From Caprella mutica (taxonomy: Eukaryota; Arthropoda; Malacostraca; Amphipoda; Caprellidae): DNA of 64,000 nucleotides. The stretch is taken from contig CANNZV010002487.1 of assembly GCA_947561585.1 (NCBI GenBank), positions 1 through 64,000 on the forward strand, read 5' to 3'. Of the stretch, positions 34,501-41,899 are shown piece by piece (positions within the stretch are counted from its first letter, which is position 1; every line of letters begins with the position of its first letter). The notes beneath the pieces were generated by a model. It made no database searches. It saw only the letters and a program-made list of their open reading frames with translations, and was not told the origin of the DNA. Both the position numbers and the translations under genes were made by a program.

Positions 34501-34955
34501 TCTGCAGGCTGCCCAGTCTGTATTTGGTGCACAAAATTCCACTGACTTTTTGAAAAAGCTGGAAAAATCCACCATAAATTTCCAGTAATTTGGCTGATCC
34601 ACCAACATTTCACCCATTTTCCCACTGAAAATTAATGGTAACATAGGAATAAATAACTATAATTCCACCGACTTTGCAAGAATATTATTTTCAATGGAAA
34701 AAAATTCCACCGACAAGTCGGTGGAATTTACCATGAAATACAGTCTGGCAGGCTGCTTGACCCTATCCCCTAGAAACTATGAAACAGAAAGTTAATTAAA
34801 ATTAATAACATTAGGTAATTAAGGTACTTCTGAGTTATTACTTAATAAGTCAATGAACATTTATGAGATAATCATATTCATTCTGATTCAATCAGAGACT
34901 TACCTTCAATTATTGAGCTATTATCTGATTTACTACAAGAAAGCACAGCACCCAT
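22586..34955 (-). CDS. AIFM3: AIFM3-like Rieske/FAD oxidoreductase, 12 exons, 565 aa
   Basis: A flavoprotein of the apoptosis-inducing-factor family with an N-terminal Rieske 2Fe-2S domain. Coding exons on the minus strand: 34955-34904, 33745-33673, 32428-32253, 31768-31577, 31022-30856, 30245-30121, 29701-29571, 27563-27364, 26826-26695, 25490-25401, 23486-23339, 22797-22586. All junctions are GT-AG and keep the frame, giving 565 residues (human AIFM3 is about 605). It starts MGAVLSCSK; Gly2 would allow N-myristoylation, an inference that matches the MG start of vertebrate AIFM3. Rieske ligands are Cys69-x-His71 and Cys89-x2-His92. The FAD-binding GGGAAG is at 163-168, YDRPKLSK follows in exon 5, and the NAD-site motif is GSSFIG at 301-306, a variant of GxGxx[11 protein letters not shown] in exon 10 fits the second FAD contact. 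It ends EKPEYLLTG. Exon 5 ends in an array of alternative donors, described separately. Confidence 0.93.
23636..23795. repeat. 24-bp minisatellite
   Basis: About six copies of a 24-bp unit (GAATGAACTACAAATTGG then TAGAAA) in an intron of the AIFM3-like gene. An open frame (MNYKLVER) exists only because 24 is divisible by three. Confidence 0.92.
23991..24011. repeat. Poly-G tract
   Basis: A run of 21 G on the plus strand, so C on the transcribed AIFM3-like strand, in intron 10. Such runs are unstable in replication and in sequencing, so its length may be inexact. Confidence 0.9.
24181..24275 (+). repeat. Interspersed repeat with GTAGTTTGTTGTATCCGC
   Basis: It matches sequence at about 57740-57810 and 63665-63745: GTAGTTTGTTGTATCCGCG, then a CACTTCATGA.TGATTGATGACC-like segment followed by a G-rich stretch. 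No ends defined. Confidence 0.6.
24301..24745 (+). repeat. Interspersed repeat, copy 2 (unknown class)
   Basis: Close relative of the repeat at 11333-11775 over its full length, with the same landmarks (TTCAACGTCTGCTTC, CTCATGGATACAGAAAAGCT, GGATGGAAGAGGAAAATGA, CTAGCGCTATCCTC). It lies in intron 10 of the AIFM3-like gene in antisense orientation. Confidence 0.8.
25790..25927. mobile_element. Palindromic miniature element, TA-GGG family (diverged)
   Basis: Inverted arms with AGTTATCGGTCCACATTTTC on the left and GAAAATGTGGAACT then TAGGAACTTACCC on the right, in intron 9 of the AIFM3-like gene. The left end is degenerate. Confidence 0.7.
26374..26558. mobile_element. Palindromic miniature element, TA-GGG family
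   Basis: From GGGTAAGTTCTGAGTTATCG to CGATAACTCGCAACTTACCC with TA on both sides, in intron 9 of the AIFM3-like gene. The centre retains TTAATTGGCATCAAT, half of the shared core. Confidence 0.8.
27746..29512 (+). mobile_element. Decayed piggyBac element
   Basis: A 1.77-kb element in intron 7 of the AIFM3-like gene. Both ends are flanked by TTAA, the target of piggyBac transposons. The ends are inverted: CACACGGTGGACCG on the left matches CACTAGGTGGACCGC read from the right, and a further inner pair, GCGGGTCATTTTAACCCGC and GCGGGTTAAAATGACCCGC, lies close by. Between them the plus strand carries fragments of a piggyBac transposase, including [10 protein letters not shown], and near 28690-28790 [12 protein letters not shown], then SIKESSRR and ALQIV, the GGVDxxDQ region of the family. 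Frames are broken. Confidence 0.85.
28360..28850 (+). pseudogene. piggyBac transposase remnant
   Basis: Segments in family order but in different frames, with stops: [11 protein letters not shown] (compare the G.N.T.DNxFTS region), a lysine-rich middle part, and [12 protein letters not shown] with SSRR and ALQIVS (compare the KGGVDxxDQ and rrWP regions). The N-terminal third is not recognisable. No functional enzyme. Confidence 0.65.
29756..30018. mobile_element. Palindromic miniature element, TA-GGG family (degenerate)
   Basis: It starts GAGGGTAAGTTATCC in intron 6 of the AIFM3-like gene and ends ...CGGAATTTACCTTACA, with CGACATTTTCACACG and CGTCCAAACACGTGG as diverged arm sequences. The low identity suggests an old copy. 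Confidence 0.5.
30683..30893 (-). repeat. 42-bp tandem repeat at the exon 5 splice donor, five copies
   Basis: Five copies with a period of exactly 42 bp span the junction between exon 5 of the AIFM3-like gene and its intron. Each copy reads, on the minus strand, ...AGACCTTTAGATTACTGTGAG (or TATGAG) immediately followed by GTGAGT. The donors fall after 30856, 30814, 30772, 30730 and 30688. All match MAG|GTRAGT, all are phase 0, and the repeat is open in the coding frame ([12 protein letters not shown][C/Y]E per unit). Use of any donor therefore keeps the reading frame and adds 0, 14, 28, 42 or 56 residues. Confidence 0.92.
31046..31215 (+). repeat. Interspersed repeat fragment of the copy-1 family
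   Basis: It carries TAGTAGGGGTTTAAAGTCTTC, then CATTCAGAACTCAAAGTAAA and CTCATGGATGCAGAAAAGCT with CAGTCACTTACCAA, the first half of the repeats at 11333 and 24301. It lies antisense in intron 4 of the AIFM3-like gene, just upstream of exon 5. Confidence 0.65.
32478..32740. mobile_element. Palindromic miniature element, GGGCCGTACAC ends
   Basis: A 263-bp foldback in intron 2 of the AIFM3-like gene. The arms are GGGCCGTACACACATAGGG and CCCTATGTGTGTACAGCCC, continuing inward through TTTTTTAAGTCTTTCCACCAG and its mate. The flanks are TTAA and TTTA. The centre (GATACCTGCAGGAATCATGG between TATC and GATACC words, then TAATTATATCG) is the same core as the TA-GGG family, with different ends. Confidence 0.85.
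33945..34150. mobile_element. Family C miniature element (TGGCGAGT words)
   Basis: It matches the copies at 36777-37268 and 38019-38248. It contains CCATTTTAATGGCGAG, AAATGGCGAGTTTTATC, CCTATGCTACAATGTTATTT and a closing TTTACTTGG, with AATGG(C/T)GAGT repeated. The left end is diverged. It lies in intron 1 of the AIFM3-like gene. Confidence 0.7.
34154..34265. mobile_element. Family A half-element (CTGCGGGA words, reversed)
   Basis: A partial copy in reverse orientation: TAACATAGGAATTAATTC, two TCTCCCGCAGAGA-type words, then GTTCCATATTCTGCAGACTGG as its end. It is truncated in the middle at the shared AATTCCTATGTTACC core. Confidence 0.7.
34266..34745. mobile_element. Two inverted Family B elements (CCACCGAC words)
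   Basis: Two copies face each other around 34490. The right-hand copy runs CAGTCTGTATTTGGTGCAC, CCACTGACTTTTTG, CCACCATAAATTTCC, CCACCAACATTT, a TTAATGGTAACATAGGAAT core, CCGACTTTG, and CCACCGACAAGTCGGTGG, ending ATACAGTCTGG. The left-hand copy is its complement. The word TCCACCGA and variants occur about six times in each. Confidence 0.75.
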
Positions 34956-35314
34956 ATTTGCTATATTTAGATATCTATTTATTAAATCAAAATATCATAA
35001 CCGAGAAATTCTTCCAAAACAAAAGTTGTTCACTTATCAAAAACGAACGGCGAGACGTAACAACCACACACCGCGACAGATGAATTGACACTAAATTTTG
35101 ACCTTTAATAGTTTGTCTCTTTAACTTTAACTAAATGGCCGAAAAAAATAAAGTAGAAAGTTTATAAGGGAAGGTGCGGCTAATTTTCGTATGAAATATT
35201 TTAGTAAATAGCTGAAAATTTGTCTTCAAACTGTAAATGAAGAAATCCAACATGAAAATATTTACTCATTATACTAATCATTTTACCTATCTATTACCTA
35301 TAGCTATAGCCTAT

Positions 35315-35575
35315 TACCTATAGCTGGAGCAGAAAGAGAGGATGGTGAGCACTTTATATTGGAATGCAGGAGGCTGGAAGAGATCAGTAATGAAGCCATT
35401 GAACTCCTGAGAACGAGAAGGGTGGATGTGTGGATGAGGTTTTGGGATGATTTCTGTTTGGTGGAGAGGAAAGAAAGGATGGACCGTGGAAGGAGTGTGC
35501 TGTATAGGATGTGGAGGCTGAGGGAGAGAGAGGAGGCTGCTGTGGCTGGTGGTTTGGTGTGGTGATGTGCTGTTT
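35315..35575 (+). pseudogene. 3' fragment of a non-LTR retrotransposon
   Basis: The plus strand reads EREDGEHFILECRRLEEI, the Cys/His-containing C-terminal signature that follows reverse transcriptase in many non-LTR elements (E...EHFLLECP..E). About 50 further charged residues follow, to a stop at 35563-35565. Everything 5' of this is missing, as is usual for 5'-truncated insertions. It lies just upstream of the AIFM3-like start. A short GTGTAGTGATAA-type tandem tail follows. Confidence 0.65.
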
Positions 35576-35589
35576 TATGGAGTTTGGAT

Positions 35590-35720
35590 GAACATTGAGT
35601 TGAGTGATGATAGATGTAAGTGTAGTGATAATTGTAGTATATGTGTAGTGATAAGTGTAGCAATAAGTGTAGTAATAAGTGTAGTGATAAGTGTAAAATT
35701 AAGTGCTAGTGTATAAATAA
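35590..35720. repeat. 12-bp tandem tail (GTGTAGTGATAA-like)
   Basis: Degenerate copies of a 12-bp unit (AAGTGTAGTGAT) directly after the retrotransposon fragment. Short tandem repeats are a common 3' tail of some non-LTR elements, so the two may belong together. Confidence 0.65.
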
Positions 35721-36378
35721 GGTGCTAGTGATTAAGCGTAATGCTAAGTGAAGTTTGAAAAATTTGGAAAATGAATAGCTAAGTGAAATGTTTATTTTTT
35801 ATGATGGCAGAAGTTATAAACTTATAGACTGAAATAGTGAAACGGAGGACAGACCATCTGAAAAGGGTATCTACAGAGCATCCCCTTCACCTTGACCTAT
35901 AGCTATTGTTAAGATAGCTATAATTGATTGTGATTTTTACAGCCCTAAAGAAAGTTTTTAAATCAGATAATAATAACTAAATATTACATACGCAGATTGT
36001 TACAAAATTTAATGACCTAAAACAGAAAATTAACAGCATTAGGATACATCAAAAGGAAAATATTCCTAGTTTTCTTTTCCATTGTTTAGGTGTATGATTA
36101 CTGTTATTGGAGTCGCGACATTTTAATTTTTAATATAGTGGAACTTGGAAGCTTTCTTTCCAAACCGGCTCTTCATCAGATTTTGTATTGGAAATCAAAA
36201 CATTATCCATCATTATTAAGTATGTTGTTTGATACACCTAGATTTATTTGTACAAATTAGCTTTAATTTGATTTACTTCCAAAACCGGCGTTAGGTCTCG
36301 AATGTTATTTGAGAGACTAAGACTGTTATATTACCAGTCTGCAGAATATGGAACATTTTTCCAAGACTCTCTGCTGGA

Positions 36379-36626
36379 CCATGTTTCAAAGTGTGGCAGG
36401 AAAGTCGCCAGTTTAGTGAGAAAATGGATCCAGGTCGCCACATTTAAGACACTTTAAAGGAGAAATTAGGCTTCCCAGTGAAGATTTTACACTTAAAAAC
36501 ATCCTTATGCTTCATGCCTGATGCATGTTTATGAGTGATTTACTTGTTATTTACAGGTTTTCCAACTTATTTAACCCCTCAAAAGTCGCCAATATACTGG
36601 CGACTTTGTCCATACTTTAAAACATG
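36379..36626. mobile_element. Family D element (AGTCGCCA words), 8-bp duplication
   Basis: 248 bp from CCATGTTTCAAAGTGTGG to CCATACTTTAAAACATGG. It is flanked on both sides by CTGCTGGA (36371-36378 and 36627-36634), an exact 8-bp duplication within Family A sequence. The word AGTCGCCA or its complement occurs several times (AAAGTCGCCAG, AGGTCGCCA, AAAGTCGCCAA, CTGGCGACTTT). Confidence 0.93.
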
Positions 36627-36776
36627 GCTGCTGGAGTTTTTGATTGAATTTTTAGAAATTGGAGATCTCTGCGGGAGATCTTGAATTAATTCCTATGTTA
36701 CAATTAATTTAGCTGCAGGAGATTTTGAATTAATTCCTATGTTACCATTAATTTAGCTGTGGAAGATTCTGAATCT

Positions 36777-37268
36777 CCAAGCCAGAGTGGAATAATAACT
36801 CATTTCAGATTGACTAGTAACTCTGTTAGGAATTTAGAATGAACAAAAATTACTCATTTTAACCCCAAAAAATGCAGAAATCAGTAAATTATTTTATAAA
36901 TTTCAACTCCGCAGTGAAAACTAATGTAAAATAAGTCATTTATGCTTCACAATTGGGCTTGTTGTGATGATAAACATCACTAATGGGAATGCATGAAGTT
37001 AGGAGTAACTCTGTTAGAATTTATGTTTTCCAGTCTGGTCTCCAAGTAATAAAGCATGTCCAAACTCGCCATTTTAATGGCGAGTTTGTGACAGTTATTT
37101 TGAGCCCTTCAAATGCAAATGGCGAGTTTTATCTATTTTTCTCCTATGCTACAATGTTATTTTGGAGAGAATTTATGAAAATTTGATCATTTTGAAGAGA
37201 ATTTGTTGAATTTTGGAGAGAGCTTGAGAGACTAATGGCGAGTTTATAAGACATACTATTTTACTTGG
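36777..37268. mobile_element. Family C element (TGGCGAGT words), 8-bp duplication
   Basis: It runs from CCAAG at 36777 to TTTACTTGG at 37268 and is flanked by CTGAATCT on both sides (36769-36776 and 37269-37276), an exact 8-bp duplication in Family A sequence. An E element interrupts it five bases from its left end. TGGCGAGT or its complement is repeated four times. Confidence 0.92.
36782..37038. mobile_element. Family E element, 8-bp duplication
   Basis: 257 bp from CCAGAGTGGAATAATAAC to TATGTTTTCCAGTCTGG. It is flanked by TCTCCAAG on both sides (36774-36781 and 37039-37046), an exact duplication inside the C element. Internal words: GTAACTCTGTTAG near both ends, and AAAATTACTCATTTTAACC. 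Confidence 0.92.
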
Positions 37269-37440
37269 CTGAATCTGCTCTGGAGAGTCAGAAAGTAACT
37301 GTCTCTCAAATTAAAATCTCTGCGGGAGAAGAGACACATTCTGCAGACTGGTTATAGGTATTACCTAACTTTTATCTTCAGACTTCAATTAGGATCTTGC
37401 GGCTGTTGCCGGGCCGCCGGCCTGTCGTGGTTTTGCCTAT

Positions 37441-37994
37441 CCAGAGTGGAATAATAACTCATTTCAGATTGACTAGTAACTCTGTTAGGATTTTAGAATG
37501 AACAAAAATTACTCATTTTAACCCAAAAAGATGCAGAAAACAGTAAATTATTTTATAAATTTCAACTCTGCACTCTGCAGCCAGTCTGCAGAATATGGAA
37601 CATTTTTCCAAAACTCTCTGCGGGAGTTTTTGATTGAATTTTTAGAAATTGGAGATCTCTGCGGGAGATCTTGAATTAATTCCTATGTTACCATTAATTT
37701 AGATGCAGGAGATTTTGAATTAATTCCTATGTTACCATTAATTTAGCTGCGGGAGATTCTGAATTTGCTACCGAGAGAGAGTCGGAGAGTAAATGTCTTT
37801 CTGACTCTTTCAAATTAAAATCTCTGCGGGAGAAGAGACACATTCTGCAGACTGGCTCTGCAGTGAAAACTAATGTAAAATAAGTCATTTAAGCTTCACA
37901 ATTGGGCTTATTGAGATGATAAACATCACTATTCACTAATTGGAATGCATGAAGTTAGGAGTAACTCTGTTAGAATTTATGTTTTCCAGTCTGG
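37441..37994. mobile_element. Family E element containing a nested A element
   Basis: It starts CCAGAGTGGAATAATAAC and ends GTTTTCCAGTCTGG. The flanks are TTGCCTAT (37433-37440) and TTGCCTAC (37995-38002), a duplication with one mismatch. An A element at 37581-37855 splits it in the CTCTGCAGTG region. Confidence 0.9.
37581..37855. mobile_element. Intact Family A element (CTGCGGGA words), 8-bp duplication
   Basis: 275 bp from CCAGTCTGCAGAATATGGAA to ACACATTCTGCAGACTGG. It is flanked by CTCTGCAG on both sides (37573-37580 and 37856-37863), exact. CTCTGCGGGAG-type words occur about four times, and the AATTCCTATGTTACCATTAA core lies in the middle, with one duplication. This is a good reference copy for the family. 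Confidence 0.94.
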
Positions 37995-38018
37995 TTGCCT
38001 ACAGACTACAGTCTAACG

Positions 38019-38248
38019 CCGAAGTAAAATAGTATGTCTCTTAAACTCGCCATTTGTCTCTCCAGCTCTCTCCAATATTCAACAAATTCTCTCCAAAATG
38101 ATCAAATTATCATTAATTCTCTCCAAAATAACATTGTAGCATAGGAGAAAAATAGATAAAACTCGCCATTTGCAATTGAAGAATTCAAAATAACTGTCAC
38201 AAACTCGCCATTAAAATGGTGAGTTTGGACATGCTTTATTACTTGGTC
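38019..38248. mobile_element. Family C element, reverse orientation
   Basis: It reads AAGTAAAATAGTATGTCTC, AAACTCGCCATTTG, CATTGTAGCATAGGAGAAAA, TCGCCATTAAAATGG and ends GCTTTATTACTTGG. It is the complement of the copies at 33945 and 36777 and is uninterrupted, about 230 bp long. Confidence 0.85.
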
Positions 38249-38316
38249 TAACGCATAATTTCTCAGTTCTCCCAACCTCTCAGTCTGTAGAAACTGGTAA
38301 AGTGTTTATAGTCTGC

Positions 38317-38557
38317 CCAGTCTGTATTTGGTGCACAAAATTCCACTGACTTTTCTGAAAAAGCTGAAAAAATCCACTATAAATTTTCAGTAATTTGACA
38401 GATCCACCAACATTTTACCCATTTTTCCACCGAAGATTAATAGTAACATAGGAATAAATAGCTAAAAATCCACCGACTTTGCCAGAATAATATTTTCAGA
38501 GGGAAAAAATTCCACCGAGATGTTGGTGGAATTTACCATGAAATAGAGACTGGGCAG
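38317..38557. mobile_element. Family B element (CCACCGAC words)
   Basis: 241 bp from CCAGTCTGTATTTGGTGCAC to ATGAAATAGAGACTGG. It contains six spaced CCAC(C/T)(G/A)A words and the TAACATAGGAATAAATAG core. TAGTCTGC and CAGTCTGC flank it if one extra G belongs to the right end. A further A element follows directly (38559-38777). Confidence 0.85.
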
Positions 38558-38558
38558 T

Positions 38559-38777
38559 CTGCAGAATATGGAACATGTTTCCAAGACTCTCTGCAGGAGT
38601 TTTTGAATGAAATTTTAGAAATTAGAGATCTCTGCGGGAGATTTAGAATTAATTCCTATGTTACCATTAATTTAGCTGCGGGAGATTCTGAATCTGCTGC
38701 TGAGAGTCAGAGAGTAACTGTCTCTCAGACTCAAATTAAAAGTCTCAGCGGGAGAAGAGACACATTCTGCATACTGG
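38559..38777. mobile_element. Family A element
   Basis: It begins CAGTCTGCAGAATATGG and ends ACACATTCTGCATACTGG, with CTCTGCAGGAG, CTCTGCGGGAG, GCTGCGGGAG and CTCAGCGGGAG words and a CCTATGTTACCATTAATT core. It abuts the preceding B element. Confidence 0.8.
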
Positions 38778-38805
38778 GTATTTCCGTATTTGGTGCACAA
38801 AATCC

Positions 38806-39035
38806 CCAGTCTTCAGAATATGGAACATTTTTCCAAGACTCTCTGCGGGAGTTTTTGATTAAATTTTAGAAATTTTAGATCTCTGCGGGTGCGGGAGATC
38901 TTGAATTAATTCCTATGTTACCATTAATTTCGCTGCGGGAGATACTGAATCTGCAACTGAGAGTCAGTCTGTCAGAGAATAACGGACTCTCAAATTATAA
39001 TCTCTGCGGGAGAAGAGACACATTCTGCAGACTGG
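38806..39035. mobile_element. Family A element, exact 8-bp duplication
   Basis: 230 bp from CCAGTCTTCAGAATATGG to CACATTCTGCAGACTGG. It is flanked by CAAAATCC on both sides (38798-38805 and 39036-39043), exact. Removing it restores the Family B order ...GTGCACAAAATCCCACTGAC. Confidence 0.94.
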
Positions 39036-39103
39036 CAAAATCCCACTGACTTTTTTAAAAAACTGAAAAAATCCACCATAAATTTCCATTAATTTGGCTA
39101 ATC

Positions 39104-39896
39104 CCAGTCTGCAGAATATGGAACATTTTTCCAAGACTCTCTGCGGGAGTTTTTGATTGAATTTTAGAAATTTGAGATCTCTGTGGCCAGACCAGAGTGG
39201 AATAAAAACTCATTTCAGATTGACTAGTAACTCTGTTAGAAATTTAGAATGAACAAAAATTACTCATTTTAACCATAAAAAATGCAGAAATCAGTAAATT
39301 ATTTTATAAATTTCAACTCCGCAGTGAAAACTAATGTAAAATAAGTCATTTAAGCTTTACAATTGGGCTTGTTGTGATGATAAACATCACTGATAGTTAG
39401 GAATGCATGAAGTTAGGAGTAACTCTGTTAGAATTTATGTGTTCCAGTCTGATGAGTCTGTGGGAGATCTTGAATTAATTCCTATGTTACCATTAATTTA
39501 GCTGCGAGAGATTCTGAATCTGCTACTGAGAGTCCATGTTTTAATGTGTGGCAGGAAAGTCACCAGTTTAGTGAGAAAATGGATCCAGGTCGGCTGAGGT
39601 CGCCACATTTAAGATGCTTTAAAGGAGAAATTTGGCTTCCTAGAGAAGATTTTACACTTGGAAACATCCTTATACTTCATGCCTGATGCATGTGTGTCTC
39701 TTGAGACTATTTTAGGAAAGATTTACTTGTTATTTACAGGTTTTCCAACTAATTTGACCAATCAAAAGTCGCCAATATACTGGCGACTTTGTCCATACTT
39801 TAAAACATGGCTGAGAGTCAGAGAGTAACTGTCTCTCAAATTAAAAATTAAAATCTCTGCAGGAGAAGAGACACATTCTATGATTCTGCAGACTGG
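39104..39896. mobile_element. Family A element with nested E and D elements
   Basis: It runs from CCAGTCTGCAGAATATGGAA to TGATTCTGCAGACTGG. The flanks are GGCTAATC (39096-39103) and GGCTGATC (39897-39904), one mismatch. Inside are an E element (about 39194-39449) and a D element (39534-39810). Confidence 0.9.
39534..39810. mobile_element. Family D element, exact 8-bp duplication
   Basis: 277 bp from CCATGTTTTAATGTGTGG to CATACTTTAAAACATGG. It is flanked by CTGAGAGT on both sides (39526-39533 and 39811-39818), exact, within Family A sequence. It has a small tandem duplication near GGTCGGCTGAGGTCGCCA. Confidence 0.93.
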
Positions 39897-40084
39897 GGCT
39901 GATCCACCAATGCAACATTTTACCAATTTATCCACCGAAAATTAATGGTAACATAGGAATAAATAGCTAAAAATCCACCGACTTTGCCAGAATATTATTT
40001 TCAGAGGGAAAAAATTCCACCGAGATGTTGGTGGAATTTACCATGAAATAGAGACTGGGCAGTCTGCAGCCATATTTCTTATTT

Positions 40085-40585
40085 CAGGGGTTGGAAAATT
40101 GTAAGCCAATTTTTGAGCCAAAATTTCACAAAATTCTGAGCCAAGCCAATTTGTCTCATTTTTTGAAGATTTCAAGCTATAATTAACATGGGAACATAGG
40201 AATTAATTCATAACTTTAAGCCAATTAGACACCATGTTTTAAAGTATGGACAAAGTTGCCAGTATATTGGCAACTTTTTAGGTGTTAAATAAGTTGAAAA
40301 ATGTGTAAATAACAAGTAAATCAATCTCAAAATAATCTCAAGAGATGCACATGCTGACATGCATCAGAAATGAAGCATAATGATGTTTCCAAGTGTAAAA
40401 TCTTCAAGAAAGTCAAATTTCTCCTTTAAAGCATCTTAAATGTGCGAAACCTCCGGACCTGGATCCAATTTCACACTAAACTGGCGACTTTCCTGCCACA
40501 CTAGGCGGGCACACTTTGAAACATGGATTATATCTGAGTAAAAATCTTTTGAAATTTAAGCCAATTAATTGGCTTTAACCCAGTT
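40085..40585. mobile_element. Family F element (AAGCCAAT words) with nested D element
   Basis: Starting near GGGTTGGAAAATTGTAAGCC, it carries the word AAGCCAAT at least five times (...GTAAGCCAATTTTTGAGCC, CCAAGCCAATTTG, TTAAGCCAATTAGAC, TTTAAGCCAATTAATTGGC) and the ACATAGGAATTAATTC core. A D element (40232-40526) splits it at ATTAGACA. The right-hand duplication copy appears to have lost four bases. Confidence 0.75.
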
Positions 40586-41121
40586 TGTATTTGATGCACT
40601 GAACTCCTCTGACTTTTTCAAAAATCTGTGAAATAGTTGCCAACATCTTTCATCAATTTGTCTAGTCCTCCAACATTTTTCCAGTTTCCCCTCCCAAAAT
40701 TAATGGTAATATAGGAATTAATAGCTAAATATCCTCCGACATTGCTGGATTTTTTTATTAGAGAAATTGAATATCTTCCGACATATCATTGGAATTTACT
40801 ACCAAATACAATCTGGGCTTTAACTGACATACTCTGTAAAATGGGTCTGCAGAAACTGGTAAAGTGTTTGTACCAGTCTGTATTTGGTGCACAAAATTCC
40901 ATTATTCCACTGACTTTTTGAAAAAGCTGAGAAAATCCACCATAAATTCCCAGTAATTTTGCTGATCCACCAACATTTTTCCACTGAAAAGTAATGGTAA
41001 CAACTAACATCATAACATAGGAATAAATAACTAAAAATCCACCAACTTTGCCAGAATATTATTTTTAATGGAAAAAAGTTTCACCGACAAGTCGGTGGAA
41101 TTTCCCATGAAATACAGTCTG
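40572..41121. mobile_element. Family B-type elements, one with a changed word
   Basis: At about 40579-40817 the B skeleton is present (CCAGTTTGTATTTGATGCAC to ACCAAATACAATCTGG), but its repeated word is CCTCC(A/G)AC instead of CCACC(A/G)AC at most positions. An ordinary B copy with CCACC words follows at about 40873-41121. Confidence 0.7.
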
Positions 41122-41319
41122 TGTCTGGTATTTGTAAAGATCTCTTTTTCTGTTTGTAGGAAAATTAATGTAAATATAGGGATTAATTCAGAAGTGTATT
41201 GTGTTTGTAGCAAAATTAATGTAAATATAGGAATTAATTCAAAATTGTTCAGAGAGTGAGAGAATATCACAAATATCTCCCATATAGCATATACTGCAGA
41301 CTGGGACTATTCTGTAGAT

Positions 41320-41790
41320 CATGTTACAGAGTATGTCAGTTAATTGGCTTCCAGTCTGCAAAGCATGCACAATCAGTCTCCAGATATTAAATTTTTGGGA
41401 CAATTTCTATCCAAGGATTTTCAAATTTCTATCCAAAATGGCCCAAAATCTCAAAATTCTCTCCAATAATTAATTACATGTTAATATAGGAATTAATTAG
41501 GAAATTGTCGCCGGATAATTTAGGAGACTAATTTCAAGGCCTCAATGGTCTCCGGATAAACTTCACAACTTCATGCATCGTTTGCAGACTGGATTGGCTT
41601 ATATTTCTAATTTCAAATGGTCATTTCTCAGATATGTCTAATTGGCTTTAAATTTTGAATTAATTCCTATGTTCCCATGTTGATTTTAGCTTTAAATCTT
41701 CAAAAAATGTGCCAAATTGGCTTGGCTTAGAATTTTTTTGAAATTTGGGCTCAAAAATTGGCTTACAAAGTTACAATTTTCCAGCCTCTG
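41320..41790. mobile_element. Family F element interrupted by the G element
   Basis: It carries ATTGGCTT words at about 41343, 41593, 41640, 41715, 41721 and 41758 and the core AATTAATTCCTATGTTCCCATG. It is the reverse complement of the copy at 40085-40585. Confidence 0.75.
41351..41592. mobile_element. Family G element, exact 8-bp duplication
   Basis: 242 bp from CCAGTCTGCAAAGCATGC to ATGCATCGTTTGCAGACTGG. It is flanked by ATTGGCTT on both sides (41343-41350 and 41593-41600), exact. The target is the reiterated word of Family F. Internal words are TCTCCAGAT, TCTATCCAA, TCTCCGGAT and GCCGGATAA. Confidence 0.93.
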
Positions 41791-41899
41791 AAAGATGGTA
41801 GAGATCTCACGTTCTGTAATATAAATAGGTTATTGGACAGACTGTTATCATTATAGGAATTGATTCATAATTGTTTGTAGAGAATATCCCAAATATCTC

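Larger units (their letters stand above)
36334..37351. mobile_element. Family A element carrying three nested insertions
   Basis: The outer element starts CCAGTCTGCAGAATATGGAA and ends CACATTCTGCAGACTGG. Its own sequence is split by a D element (36379-36626) and by a C element (36777-37268), and the C element is itself split by an E element (36782-37038). Removing these leaves a sequence like the intact A copy at 37581-37855. A second partial AATTAATTCCTATGTTAC core shows a small internal duplication. Confidence 0.85.
38778..40058. mobile_element. Family B element carrying two nested A elements
   Basis: The B sequence starts GTATTTCCGTATTTGGTGC and is split at CAAAATCC by an A element (38806-39035) and at GGCT(A/G)ATC by a second A element (39104-39896). 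It then continues through CCACCAATG..., the TAACATAGGAATAAATAG core and CCACCGAGATGTTGGTGG to GAGACTGG. The second A element itself contains D and E elements, so insertion depth here reaches three. Confidence 0.85.

Noticed and set aside
35304..35663. 119-codon minus-strand frame
   Set aside because: It lies opposite the retrotransposon fragment and its tandem tail, with serine/tyrosine-rich repeat composition.
36160..36215. CTGATGAAGAGCC...GAAA on the minus strand as a hammerhead ribozyme
   Set aside because: The CTGATGA box is present, but I could not form a convincing stem II or the third helix.
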